Shown here: piece after piece, positions 23,767-32,304 of the stretch
How the letters are laid out: the number at the start of each line of letters is the position of its first letter
Position numbering within the stretch: position 1 is the stretch's first letter
NCBI GenBank assembly: GCA_037441565.1
Contig: JBBIRW010000005.1
Location: 62,001 to 126,000 of the forward strand
DNA length: 64,000 bases
Reading direction: 5' to 3'
Source: JBBIRW01 sp037441565
Lineage (GTDB): Bacteria > Desulfobacterota > JBBIRW01
The notes under the pieces: generated by a model
Seen by the model: the letters and a program-made list of their open reading frames with translations, nothing else
Database searches by the model: none
Told to the model about the DNA's origin: nothing
Program-made: the position numbers and the translations under genes

Positions 23767-26481
23767 ATGATGAGGCATGGGGGATTTTTAAAATATAAAG
23801 GAAAACATATATTAAGTTTGTCGATTGCTATATTAATTTCGATATGGTTTATTTCTGATAATGCAATGGCACATATAGAGAAGGAAGCTGAAAGACCAAC
23901 AAAATTTGCCCTTTCCAATGGACTTAGGGTGATCCTTCAAAAGAATGCCTCTTCCCCTGTTGTTGCAATAAACCTCTGGGTCAATTGCGGCAGTGCAAAT
24001 GAAAGTGATGAGGAGGCAGGGATCTCACATTTTATCGAACATATGATTTTTAAGGGAACAGAAAGGAGGCGCGTGGGAGAGATAGCACGGGATATTGAAT
24101 CAAGGGGAGGGGAGATTAATGCTTACACATCATCTGATCACACAGTCTACCATATAGTCCTATCAAAAAGATTTTATGAGATAGGTCTTGATATCCTTTC
24201 TGATGCTATTGCAAATCCGGTATTTGACCCTGAAGAGATAGAAAGGGAAAAACAGGTTGTACTGGAGGAGATAAAGAGGGGGGAGGATAGCCCTGACTCA
24301 AGATTAACAAAGATCCTTTTCGAAAATGCTTACTCCCTCCATCCATACAGGAGGCCTGTTATAGGCTTTGAAAGGGTCATAAAGAATTTAACAAGGGAAC
24401 AAATCTTAAATTACTACGAAAAATGGTACAGACCCGAAAACATGATCCTTGTAATTGTTGGGGACTTTGATGAGAAAGATATAATCCCCCTTGTCCAATC
24501 TTACTTCACCAGGATCCCTGAAAGAAAGGGTGGTGAAAGGAAGGATCCGATAGAGCCTGAAAAGAATAACATAAGCTTTCTCCATCTTTCAGGGGACATA
24601 AAGCAGATATATTTTAAGATGGGCTTCCATATCCCATCTGTTTACAATAATGATATGTATGCCCTTGAGGTTCTATCCAGTATACTTTCAAGCGGAGAAA
24701 CATCAAGATTCTATCGCGCACTTAAAGGTGAAAAAATACTGGTAACAAATATTTATACCTATGCATTTACTCCAAAGGGGCCTGGTTTATTTATCATAGG
24801 TTCAAGTCTTGAAAAAGACAAACTCAATGATTCACTTTCAGTCATCTTTGAAGAGATTGAAAAATTGAAATATCAGCCTGTCAATCAATCAGAGCTGGAA
24901 AGGGCAAAGATTAATATAGAAAGTGATTTTATATATCAGAAAGAGACAATGGAAGGCCAGGCAAGAAAGATTGGCTATTTTGAATCGGTATTCGGAGATC
25001 CTGATTATGAAAAGAAGTATATTGAGGGTATAAAATCTGTTACATATAAGGAAATAATGGGTGTTGCAAAAAAATATCTGAACCCTGCATCAATGACAGT
25101 TGTGATTATGCATCCGAAGGAGAGTCCTGTCACGCTGGATGGTGAAACACTGTTAAAGATTGCAAAGGATGCAGAAGATAAGGTCAGGAAGAAGTTATCT
25201 TTAAAGATAACAAAAGGGGATTTAGACATTGTAAAGCACGTCCTTCCCAATGGGGTAACACTCCTTATAAAGGAAAATCATGCTGTTCCTGTAGTTGCTT
25301 TCAGGGCTGCACTCCTTGGTGGTCTAAGATTCGAAAATAGTTCAAACAATGGTATATCCAACTTTTTATCAAGCCTCTTTACAAAAGGAACAACAAAATA
25401 CTCTGCCCTTGAATTTGCAGAAGAGGTTGAATCCATTGCAGGTGATATATCAGGGTTTTCAGGAGCAAATAGCTTCGGCATAAGGGGTGAATTTCTCAGC
25501 AGATACTGGGAAAAGGGGTTTGAGCTCCTTGTTGATGCACTACTCCATCCATCCCTTGATCAAAAGGAGATCGAAAAAAAGAGGGAAGAGATACTCCTTG
25601 TAATAAAAAATCAGGAAGACAACCTCCATAGATCTGCAATAAATCTCTTCCTTAAAGGGCTTTTCCCCAATCACCCTTATGGAATGAATCCCCTTGGAAC
25701 CTATGACACGATAAATCTTATAAAAAGGGAGGATCTTTTAGAATTTCATAAAAGATATGTCAAGCCAGATAACCTTGTAATAGCAGTTGCAGGCGACATA
25801 AAAAGTGAAGATTTCATAGATAAGGCAGAAAAACTGCTTGGTGGTCTTGTAGCGGATAAATTTACTCCTCCACCTATACCACATGAACAACCCATAAGTG
25901 AGCCTGTGAGGCTTGTACAGGAAAGGGAGAAAAAACAGGCGCATATAGTTCTTGGCTTCAGGGGGTGCACAATCTATGATAGGGACAGATATGCTCTTCA
26001 AGTATTAAATGCAGTTTTATCAGGACAGGGAGGGAGACTCTTTAAGGAACTCCGCGACAGGGAAGGGCTTGCTTATGCATTAACCTCCTTTGTAACCGAG
26101 GGTCTTGATCCTGGCTACCTTGGAGTATATATAGCGACAGGTCCTGAAAATATTGAGCGTGCAATAGATGGAATTATTAGAGAATTAAAAAGGATAAAGG
26201 ATGAAGGGGTAACTGAGGAGGAACTGGAAAGGGCAAAGATGTACATCGTCGGTGGATTTGAAATTGATCTCCAGAGAAATTCCCATCAGGCATCCGTCCT
26301 TTCATTCAATGAACTTTATGGACTTGGATATGGTGAAATAAGGGGTTTTCCTGAAAAGATACTCAGTGTAAAAACCGAAGATATATATAAAGTTGCAAAT
26401 AAATATCTTGACTTTAATCGATATATACTTGCAATAATAAAGCCTTCATCTTCAATAACAGAAAAGAGAAACAATTTTTGA
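23767..26481 (+). CDS. Fused M16 (pitrilysin-family) zinc peptidase, active N-half and inactive C-half
   Basis: 904 residues, two M16 units in one chain. A signal-peptide-like segment (ILSLSIAILISIWFIS) suggests a periplasmic enzyme. The first unit has the inverted zinc site H88-F-I-E-H92 (ISHFIEHMIFKGT) and a downstream Glu pair in VVLEEIKRG about 75 residues later. The second unit lacks HxxEH (ISNFLSSLFTKGT) but carries the substrate-binding Arg/Tyr element (LFKELRDREGLAY, about 760-775). Many bacteria encode these halves as two adjacent genes forming a heterodimer. Start ATG at 23767 or the next codon; no clear Shine-Dalgarno. It is divergent from hrcA and heads the plus-strand run. Confidence 0.9.
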   Translation: MMRHGGFLKYKGKHILSLSIAILISIWFISDNAMAHIEKEAERPTKFALSNGLRVILQKNASSPVVAINLWVNCGSANESDEEAGISHFIEHMIFKGTERRRVGEIARDIESRGGEINAYTSSDHTVYHIVLSKRFYEIGLDILSDAIANPVFDPEEIEREKQVVLEEIKRGEDSPDSRLTKILFENAYSLHPYRRPVIGFERVIKNLTREQILNYYEKWYRPENMILVIVGDFDEKDIIPLVQSYFTRIPERKGGERKDPIEPEKNNISFLHLSGDIKQIYFKMGFHIPSVYNNDMYALEVLSSILSSGETSRFYRALKGEKILVTNIYTYAFTPKGPGLFIIGSSLEKDKLNDSLSVIFEEIEKLKYQPVNQSELERAKINIESDFIYQKETMEGQARKIGYFESVFGDPDYEKKYIEGIKSVTYKEIMGVAKKYLNPASMTVVIMHPKESPVTLDGETLLKIAKDAEDKVRKKLSLKITKGDLDIVKHVLPNGVTLLIKENHAVPVVAFRAALLGGLRFENSSNNGISNFLSSLFTKGTTKYSALEFAEEVESIAGDISGFSGANSFGIRGEFLSRYWEKGFELLVDALLHPSLDQKEIEKKREEILLVIKNQEDNLHRSAINLFLKGLFPNHPYGMNPLGTYDTINLIKREDLLEFHKRYVKPDNLVIAVAGDIKSEDFIDKAEKLLGGLVADKFTPPPIPHEQPISEPVRLVQEREKKQAHIVLGFRGCTIYDRDRYALQVLNAVLSGQGGRLFKELRDREGLAYALTSFVTEGLDPGYLGVYIATGPENIERAIDGIIRELKRIKDEGVTEEELERAKMYIVGGFEIDLQRNSHQASVLSFNELYGLGYGEIRGFPEKILSVKTEDIYKVANKYLDFNRYILAIIKPSSSITEKRNNF

Positions 26482-26509
26482 TTTAGAAATCTTTAAACAT
26501 CAGACCCCA

Positions 26510-27376
26510 TTGGAATCTCTCGTGTGGAAAGAGCTTATCTTTTCTTCACCATCGAAAGTAGCGGAACAGATCGCCCTCAGGATATCCTTTCTCCTTAATA
26601 CATCCTATTCATGCACAAGGGTTTTTGAAAATAATGAGAATGATATTGAAAGGGTATCCATTTATATCCCACCGGATCAGGATCTCGAATCCCGATTAAA
26701 TAGTGTAAAGGAAATCCTTGAACAATCAGGTATAAAAAGCTTCCGTATCCGATCCCTTTACCCTCAAAGGTATATTTCAGGATGGAGAAGATATTTTAAA
26801 CCATACAGGATTGGAAAAATCTGGATTGCCCCTCCATGGAATGTGCCACCAACAGGAAAGGGTGAAAAACTCGTTCTCATAAAACCTGCTATGGCCTTCG
26901 GAACCGGTCTCCATCCAACAACGAGGATGTGTATCATGGCATTGGCATATTCACATGAGTATTGGAAGGGAAAGTATATACTTGATGTGGGCACTGGAAC
27001 AGGGATCCTCTCTATATGCGCTATTAAGCTTGGTGCAAAAACCGCCACTGCTGTTGATATAGATCCTGTAGCAATTAAAGAGGCGAGGTATAATTGCAAA
27101 TTAAACTCCGTTTCCCATAAAATTGTTATTCGGGATTCATTGCCTGAGGGGGATTTAAATCGATATTCCCTGTCAGTTGCGAATATAGGAACTGATGAGC
27201 TCCTTCAGATGAGTGAAAAGATCCTTTCATTAACAGAGAAGGCGGGATATATAATACTTTCAGGGATTACAGTTAATAACAAGGAAATGCTTATATCACG
27301 ATATACCCCTGCATCCATTCTCAAAAAGGTGTGGAAAAGGGATTCCTGGATAACACTCCTATTTAAGAGGCTTTAG
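26510..27376 (+). CDS. prmA: Ribosomal protein L11 methyltransferase
   Basis: Methylates lysines of L11. Up to 288 residues: a short N-terminal substrate domain, the PrmA hallmark MAFGTGLHPTTRMCIMAL near 130, then the SAM site LDVGTGTGILSICAIKLGA near 160 and VDIDPVAIKEARYN. The first listed codon is a TTG; a GTG at 26522 (VWKELIF) fits the usual PrmA beginning better, but neither has a good Shine-Dalgarno. It lies 28 bases after the M16 peptidase and 6 before rsmE. Confidence 0.9.
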   Translation: MESLVWKELIFSSPSKVAEQIALRISFLLNTSYSCTRVFENNENDIERVSIYIPPDQDLESRLNSVKEILEQSGIKSFRIRSLYPQRYISGWRRYFKPYRIGKIWIAPPWNVPPTGKGEKLVLIKPAMAFGTGLHPTTRMCIMALAYSHEYWKGKYILDVGTGTGILSICAIKLGAKTATAVDIDPVAIKEARYNCKLNSVSHKIVIRDSLPEGDLNRYSLSVANIGTDELLQMSEKILSLTEKAGYIILSGITVNNKEMLISRYTPASILKKVWKRDSWITLLFKRL

Positions 27377-27382
27377 GATAAT

Positions 27383-28135
27383 ATGCCACACTTTTACGTT
27401 CCACCTGAACAAATAAAAGGAAACAGGGCATTTATAACAGGCGATGAGGCACGACACATAAGAAGGGTATTAAGGATGAGGTCGGGCGATGAGATATTCT
27501 TCTTCGATGGAACAGGACGTATTTATCAGGGAAGGATTATTGAGGTTGATCCCTTCGATGTTGTTATTGAAATACTGGAAAGCTGGGAAAAGAAGGATGG
27601 ATCCATAGATATATACCTTGCCCAGGGCATACCAAAAGGTGAAAAGATGGATTTCATCGTTCAAAAGTCAACAGAACTCGGGGTTCGTATGATCTTCCCC
27701 CTTATAACGGAGAGAACAATCCCTGAGATGGATGAAGTCTCGCGTATGAAAAAGGTTGAAAGATGGAGAAGGATATCCATTGAGGCAAGTAAACAGTGCG
27801 GCAGATCAGACCTACCGATCATAAAAGATATTAGTATGCTGGATAGCTTTCTCTCAAAAAACATAAGTGGATCTCTAACTGTTGCAAAAAATGAATTGCG
27901 TATAATCCTGTGGGAAGGAGAAAAGAAAATCACACTTCGTGATTTTCTGAGATCCCGGACAAGACCGAAAAGGGTCGTTCTACTTATTGGACCAGAAGGG
28001 GGATTATCACTCAGGGAGGTTGAAAGGGCATGCTCAGAAGGGTTCAGAACAGTAAGCCTTGGACATAATATATTGAGAACAGAAACAGCATCTATAATTG
28101 CCATTGGGAATATCCTTTATGAATATGGAGGTTAG
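27383..28135 (+). CDS. rsmE: 16S rRNA m3U1498 methyltransferase RsmE
   Basis: SPOUT-class methyltransferase for U1498 of 16S rRNA, 250 residues. An N-terminal PUA-like part (MPHFYVPPEQI, ARHIRRVLRMRSGDEIFFFDG) precedes the knotted domain with QKSTELGVRMIFPLITER, RWRRISIEASKQCGRSDLP, LLIGPEGGLSLREVE and SLGHNILRTETASIIAI. The prmA-rsmE pair is a common neighbourhood. ATG at 27383 is 6 bases after prmA. Confidence 0.94.
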   Translation: MPHFYVPPEQIKGNRAFITGDEARHIRRVLRMRSGDEIFFFDGTGRIYQGRIIEVDPFDVVIEILESWEKKDGSIDIYLAQGIPKGEKMDFIVQKSTELGVRMIFPLITERTIPEMDEVSRMKKVERWRRISIEASKQCGRSDLPIIKDISMLDSFLSKNISGSLTVAKNELRIILWEGEKKITLRDFLRSRTRPKRVVLLIGPEGGLSLREVERACSEGFRTVSLGHNILRTETASIIAIGNILYEYGG

Positions 28136-28613
28136 ATCCGCAAAGTTCCCATCAATTTTTATCAGATCCCTGGCCTTCTGGATCGATGCAATTATAGTAG
28201 CAATTGCTGTTACTCTCCTTTTTTTTGCAGGTCTGCTTGGTTCTGCTGGTGCTTTTATCGTCTGCAGATTGCAATGGGATAAAAGACTTATAACCATCCC
28301 GACTGATACACTCCTCCTCCTGGTACCCTTTTTGATTCCACTATATTCCTGTTTTTTCAATGGTCTTTATGGCAAAACTCCGGGTAGGGCCATTATGGGT
28401 ATAAGGGTTTTGGATATGGCTGGAAGAAATCCTGGTATACTTAAGGCTGCTTTTAGATTGTTCCTTTCATTTATCTCTTTAATGTTATGCTTTATAGGAT
28501 TTTTATGGATATTGTTCAACAGGGAAAGAAGGGCGCTTCACGACATACTATCGAGAACAATTGTTGTATATGAAAGAGATCTTTTCCTTGACAGTGGGGG
28601 TGAAATGGCATAG
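28119..28613 (+). CDS. RDD-family membrane protein
   Basis: About 164 residues with three or four hydrophobic segments. The RDD family pattern is visible: FIRSLAFWIDAIIVAIAV at the start, then NGLYGKTPGRAIMGIRVLDMAGRNPG between helices and RALHDILSRTIVV near the end. The function of the family is poorly known (some members are linked to ion or solute transport). I start at the ATG at 28119; an ATG at 28125 is equally possible. The start overlaps the rsmE end. The tRNA-Phe promoter lies in its last codons. Confidence 0.8.
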   Translation: MNMEVRSAKFPSIFIRSLAFWIDAIIVAIAVTLLFFAGLLGSAGAFIVCRLQWDKRLITIPTDTLLLLVPFLIPLYSCFFNGLYGKTPGRAIMGIRVLDMAGRNPGILKAAFRLFLSFISLMLCFIGFLWILFNRERRALHDILSRTIVVYERDLFLDSGGEMA

Positions 28614-28616
28614 ATT
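28588..28616 (+). promoter_or_regulatory. Promoter of tRNA-Phe
   Basis: TTGACA (28588-28593), exact 17-base spacer, TAGATT (28611-28616), with the tRNA starting 15 bases later. It overlaps the 3' end of the RDD gene. Confidence 0.6.
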
Positions 28617-28631
28617 TTATGTTTGATCCTC

Positions 28632-28704
28632 GGGGGGTTAGCTCAGTCGGTAGAGCACAGGACTGAAAATCCTGGTGTCCACGGTTCAATTCCGTGACCC
28701 CCCA
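28632..28704 (+). tRNA. tRNA-Phe (anticodon GAA)
   Basis: A 73-base cloverleaf: acceptor GGGGGGT/ACCCCCC, D arm GCTCAGTCGGTAGAGC, anticodon stem CAGGA/TCCTG with loop CTGAAAA (anticodon GAA at 28665-28667), variable GTGTC, T arm CACGG-TTCAATT-CCGTG, discriminator A. The CCA end is not encoded and must be added after transcription. Confidence 0.97.
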
Positions 28705-28706
28705 TA

Positions 28707-29054
28707 TTATACCATCCTTATAAGATCCCTACTTCCGCAGCTCGGACATACAAGTTCTCTGTTCATACATCTCCAGAGTCCATAAAATATTCCAGGAAGA
28801 AAAAGGATCAGGAGAAGGAGTTCAAGAAACAAGCTTCCCTTTAAACGATATTCGCAAAGTCCCCTGTATGTACAGTAAAGACACTGTATATAAAAGGGTG
28901 GGGGCTTTTTTATCCTTACGAATATGATGTAAAGAAGCGTAATGGCAGCAATTGTTGAAAAACCAAGGATATACCAGATCCATAAGGGTTCAACATGCAT
29001 GAAACCTGAGAATTGTATGGAAAGGATAGCGAATCCCTCCCCATATTTTTTCAT
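28707..29054 (-). CDS. Small membrane protein with zinc-ribbon-like cysteine pairs, unknown function
   Basis: 115 residues with two hydrophobic helices (about 22-45 and 75-98). Cysteine pairs lie in QCLYCTYRGLC between them and in LVCPSCGSRDLI at the end, so a treble-clef or rubredoxin-like zinc site at the cytosolic face is plausible. I do not recognise the family. The ATG overlaps the upstream MerR-TPR stop by one base (TGATG), so it is translationally coupled to that gene and may be the last member of the operon that starts at the E2-like gene. It converges on tRNA-Phe. Confidence 0.65.
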   Translation of the reverse strand: MKKYGEGFAILSIQFSGFMHVEPLWIWYILGFSTIAAITLLYIIFVRIKKPPPFYIQCLYCTYRGLCEYRLKGSLFLELLLLILFLPGIFYGLWRCMNRELVCPSCGSRDLIRMV

Positions 29055-29920
29055 CAAACCCCCTTTTCCTCAAGCTCCTCAAGTCTTCTCCTTGCGATCT
29101 CTGCCCATACACTATCACCATCTATCTGGAGGTATCTCCTCCAGTGATACTTTGCCCTTTTTAGCTGCCCTTTCTTCTCATATACCCTGGCAATATTGAA
29201 ATGTGCATCAGCAAAGAGTGGATCACACTTGAGGGCCTTCAAATATGTCCTTCTTGCATCCTCGAGGCATCCTTTCTCCTCTAAGGCATTGCCCAGGTTG
29301 TAATATCCCTCGGGCCTGTGGGGTGATGAGATTATCCCTTTCTTGAATGCCTCTATAGCCTTCTCCATGAGACCCATGCTAAAGTGAATGTTGCCAAGCT
29401 CCATGTATGCTTCGTAAAAATTTTTCTTAAGGGCTATAGCCTTCTTCAGCGCATCAACTGCTCTTTCCATGGACACATCCTCGAGTTGGATCGCCTTCAT
29501 AAAGTACTGCCAACTCTTTGATTCCTTTTCCGTTAGCCTCTCAACCTTTCCCTTCAGGATATCAAAAAGATCCGCGGTATCAAGTTCAAGGAGAAGTTGG
29601 CCGGTTGAGGGATCCATTGCTATATCCCCCTTCACCACGTAAACATTCTTCCCCTTCACCATAAATCTTACCCTGACAGGTGGCTCCTCATCAGGGTAAA
29701 TCCTCCGAAGGGATTCAACAGCCCTCCTCATCTTATTGAATGGCACACCCTTGTGAAGTAGTTCCTTTGCTGCTCTTAAAAAGACGAGGTCCCGAAAGCT
29801 ATAAATTTTAATTTTTCCTTTTAACGATGGTCTGATAAACCCTATCCTCTCCCAATAATAGAGCCTCTGCCTCTTTATTCCGATAATTCTTGCTGCATCC
29901 ACCCTGCGATAGCCTTCCAT
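29054..29920 (-). CDS. MerR-type HTH protein with C-terminal TPR repeats
   Basis: 288 residues. Residues 1-70 are a MerR winged helix (VDAARIIGIKRQRLYYWERIGFIRP, YSFRDLVFLRAAKELLHKGV). A short middle region (VYVVKGDIAMDPSTGQLLLEL) resembles that found in other MerR-TPR proteins. Residues 140-285 hold four or so tetratricopeptide repeats (AYMELGNIHFSMGLMEKAIEAF, GYYNLGNALEEKGCLEDARR, AHFNIARVYEKKGQLKRAKYHW). DNA binding linked to a protein-interaction scaffold suggests a regulator, but the target and signal are unknown. It begins 26 bases after the HD gene. Confidence 0.82.
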   Translation of the reverse strand: MEGYRRVDAARIIGIKRQRLYYWERIGFIRPSLKGKIKIYSFRDLVFLRAAKELLHKGVPFNKMRRAVESLRRIYPDEEPPVRVRFMVKGKNVYVVKGDIAMDPSTGQLLLELDTADLFDILKGKVERLTEKESKSWQYFMKAIQLEDVSMERAVDALKKAIALKKNFYEAYMELGNIHFSMGLMEKAIEAFKKGIISSPHRPEGYYNLGNALEEKGCLEDARRTYLKALKCDPLFADAHFNIARVYEKKGQLKRAKYHWRRYLQIDGDSVWAEIARRRLEELEEKGV

Positions 29921-29946
29921 CTCCGTCCCGCATTATTCACATTTAG

Positions 29947-31374
29947 TTATATATTCGTCCTGAATGCAGAGAAGTGGTAGCCCGATTGATTCATAGCCTT
30001 CTCAGCAGCCTCAGAAATTTCCCTGTCGTGATCGTGATCGAGTGCATAGATCCTCAGTTGAGCAACCCTTGCTGGTATATATTGAAAGAACTCCCTCAAG
30101 GGCTCCTTTGAAACCTCCCTCGTGGAAGGGTTATAAATATAGATCTGTTTGTCACCCATACTCAGAGGATTTATAGGCCTTGGGTCCTGAATTGCCATAT
30201 CCACCCTTATCTCTTTTTTCCTCAGGGATGGTGGAAGAAGCCTTCTTATCTCCCTTTCCAGATCCTTTTCCTTTATAAAAGTAAAACCCCGAAGTGGCTC
30301 GCTTACAGGGAGAATTGACTCATATGCCATCTTCCATTTCACCTGTCGTGATAATATCTTTGACCACTCCTCTCCAAGCCTTTTTAAATCCCTTCTCCTC
30401 GATTGAACCCACTTCTTTACTTCTTCCAGTACAAACCAATCCGTAAGATTAAGGTATTCGTCCAGTTTCTTTGATGGATCGCCAGGGAACAGATTTGAAA
30501 TTGTATCGTGAAAAATCTCTTTTAGATGGAGATCTATTGCCCTTGTTGTTCTGTGATAATAGACATTCTGATAAAGATAAAGGCGGCTGTTAAGAAACAT
30601 GGTGAGGGCACCGCTTCCTGCCCTGTGAAGAGTAATCCCCTTCTCCGTCAGGAATGTATAGTACATGAGCCGCTCAAGATCAATCGGACCAACAGCGACA
30701 CCACACATATACGAATCCCTCAATACATAATCAAGGTTGTCTACGGTGTAAACGCCACTGAATAAAGGCTGAACGAGCGAAAGCCAGAAGGGTATATTCT
30801 CATAATCGGCCATCTGACCGCCTTTTCTCATGAGGTAACCAATATATTCAGGCCTTATTATCTCACCCTCATCAAAATATCCGTGAGGGCTTCTTCTTAT
30901 CCCTTCAAGCACACCGGGGAACTCCTTCTTTATAATCATTTCACCCAGTATTTCGTGATCGAGGGAATAACTGGCGAGGAAATTGTCATCAAAAAAATGC
31001 CCGAAGGGACCGTGCCCTATATCGTGAAGAAGGGCTGTTATTCTCAATATCTCCTCAAAGAAGTACGGTGATGGAAAGGGTTCATTTTGAGATTTTAGCG
31101 ATTCTTTCAGTGATGGATAAAGGTGGATCGCAAACTTTCCCGCGATATCCATTGCACCTATTGAATGCTGGAATCTTGAATGTTCGGCTGATGGATATAC
31201 CCATCTTGCACTCTGAAGCTGATATATCGATCTTAAACGTTGAACCCATGGTGTATCGATAATATCCTTTTCCGTTACCTCGTTTGAATCTCCTTTTTTC
31301 GGGACAGTGAAAACAATATACTTATGTATGGGATCTGCAATGAGCGCAATCCCATCATGAAATCGATATTCCAT
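29947..31374 (-). CDS. HD-domain phosphohydrolase (dGTPase-like, COG1078 type)
   Basis: 475 residues. The HD metal site is intact: H70 in HSRFQHSIGAMDIAG, H117-D118 in ALLHDIGHGPFGHFF, and a later Asp in VDNLDYVLRDSYM; an SxDHE-like block (SLDHEILGEMII) matches SAMHD1/dGTPase relatives. Members hydrolyse dNTPs or other nucleotides. It starts 46 bases after the ubiquitin-like gene with no terminator between, so it may be co-transcribed with the cassette. Whether it is a functional partner or a housekeeping passenger cannot be told here. Confidence 0.85.
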   Translation of the reverse strand: MEYRFHDGIALIADPIHKYIVFTVPKKGDSNEVTEKDIIDTPWVQRLRSIYQLQSARWVYPSAEHSRFQHSIGAMDIAGKFAIHLYPSLKESLKSQNEPFPSPYFFEEILRITALLHDIGHGPFGHFFDDNFLASYSLDHEILGEMIIKKEFPGVLEGIRRSPHGYFDEGEIIRPEYIGYLMRKGGQMADYENIPFWLSLVQPLFSGVYTVDNLDYVLRDSYMCGVAVGPIDLERLMYYTFLTEKGITLHRAGSGALTMFLNSRLYLYQNVYYHRTTRAIDLHLKEIFHDTISNLFPGDPSKKLDEYLNLTDWFVLEEVKKWVQSRRRDLKRLGEEWSKILSRQVKWKMAYESILPVSEPLRGFTFIKEKDLEREIRRLLPPSLRKKEIRVDMAIQDPRPINPLSMGDKQIYIYNPSTREVSKEPLREFFQYIPARVAQLRIYALDHDHDREISEAAEKAMNQSGYHFSAFRTNI

Positions 31375-31420
31375 ATCCGCCCCGTATTTCAGAATATTTC
31401 AGATTGTTATCGATCTGTTT

Positions 31421-31642
31421 TCATCCACCCCTTATCTTTGGGACAAGCAACATTATATCACCATCAGCAAGAAGCTCCTCTCTCTTCTTCTCTACACCGT
31501 TCACCCTGGCCTCCATATTTCCATTCACACCCAGTTCATCCATTAAATCACCAATTGTTATTGGGGCTTCCTTTGTATAGGTGGAAACCTCCTTCCCCAT
31601 TATAACTACCTTTACTGTTATCTTTCCGTTTTTTCTTGCCAT
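31421..31642 (-). CDS. Ubiquitin-like / ThiS-MoaD-fold protein with C-terminal Gly-Gly
   Basis: 73 residues with the beta-grasp pattern ITVKVVIMGKEVSTY, ITIGDLMDELGV, ARVNGVEKKREELLADGDIMLLVP, ending KIRGG. The stop follows the second Gly directly, so the tail is ready for adenylation without trimming. Alone it could be a sulfur carrier. Immediately after an E1-like, a JAMM and an E2-like gene it is best read as the modifier of a small conjugation system. The ATG has a near-ideal GGAAGGAGG five bases upstream, the strongest Shine-Dalgarno of the cassette, consistent with the modifier being needed in excess. Confidence 0.88.
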   Translation of the reverse strand: MARKNGKITVKVVIMGKEVSTYTKEAPITIGDLMDELGVNGNMEARVNGVEKKREELLADGDIMLLVPKIRGG

Positions 31643-31654
31643 GCTGCCTCCTTC

Positions 31655-32302
31655 CTAATTAATTGTTAATGTTAGTGTTTTCAAATCAAAAATAATCTCC
31701 TTCTGTAAATCCTCTCCCATTAAGAATTTTTTGATCTGATTACCAACAATACTCGCAATGGCAAATCCCGTATAAGCGATGGCCCTTGCTGTACACGGCA
31801 GGTTGAATGAATCCTGATCGGAATAGAGGGTTTTCTCATAAAAGCGAACATCCCCAATATCAATAGGTCTAATCGTATATGTCCTCATCACCTCTCCACC
31901 CATTCTACTCTCTATGTACAGTGGAACCGATGCTTTGAATCTCACCGAATTCACCCATATATCCTTTCTGTCTTTCATACTGTCAACAGCGCATACAACA
32001 ATACCTGTTAGCCTCTCCCTTTCCACCCTCATAATTCTACCTTCCGCCTTTATCCCTGTTGACTCATATATGATCTCTGAAAGTGCATCCGCCTTGGCAA
32101 TTCCCACATCCTTTGGGCGATAGATCTGGTTGGGGATATTGTGTTCCTCAACTATATCGTGATCCATAAGGACTAACCTTCTGAACCCCATCTTTGCGAG
32201 AAGTAAAGCAAGAAAGGACCCTATCCCTCCAAGACCTATGATATTTATCCTTGTATCCAGCGTCTCTTCATTCAATATATCCATCTGTCTTAGCAGATCC
32301 AT
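31655..32302 (-). CDS. E1-like ThiF/MoeB-family activating enzyme
   Basis: 215 residues from the ATG at 32302, which follows GGTGGGG. Nucleotide site INIIGLGGIGSFLALLLAKMGF (GxGxxG at 23-28), DHDIVEEHNIPNQIYRPKDVG with the Asp and Asn/Arg residues that bind ATP-Mg, and VVCAVDSMKDR. A cysteine at about 170 in FNLPCTARAIAYTG lies where E1 and ThiF enzymes have the thioester Cys. The zinc-binding CxxC pairs of MoeB/ThiF are absent and the protein is shorter than those enzymes (about 245). Expected role: adenylation of the Gly-Gly tail of the small protein downstream and transfer to the E2-like protein. Confidence 0.88.
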   Translation of the reverse strand: MDLLRQMDILNEETLDTRINIIGLGGIGSFLALLLAKMGFRRLVLMDHDIVEEHNIPNQIYRPKDVGIAKADALSEIIYESTGIKAEGRIMRVERERLTGIVVCAVDSMKDRKDIWVNSVRFKASVPLYIESRMGGEVMRTYTIRPIDIGDVRFYEKTLYSDQDSFNLPCTARAIAYTGFAIASIVGNQIKKFLMGEDLQKEIIFDLKTLTLTIN

Positions 32303-32304
32303 CT

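Noticed and set aside
28588..28704. tRNA-Phe as an integration site for a mobile element
   Set aside because: No integrase, repeat of the tRNA 3' end or change of gene character is seen on either side.
31421..31642. Ubiquitin-like protein as a plain ThiS or MoaD sulfur carrier
   Set aside because: No thiG, thiH, moaE or cysteine synthase genes are near, while JAMM and E2-like genes are. The alternative remains possible but is less likely.
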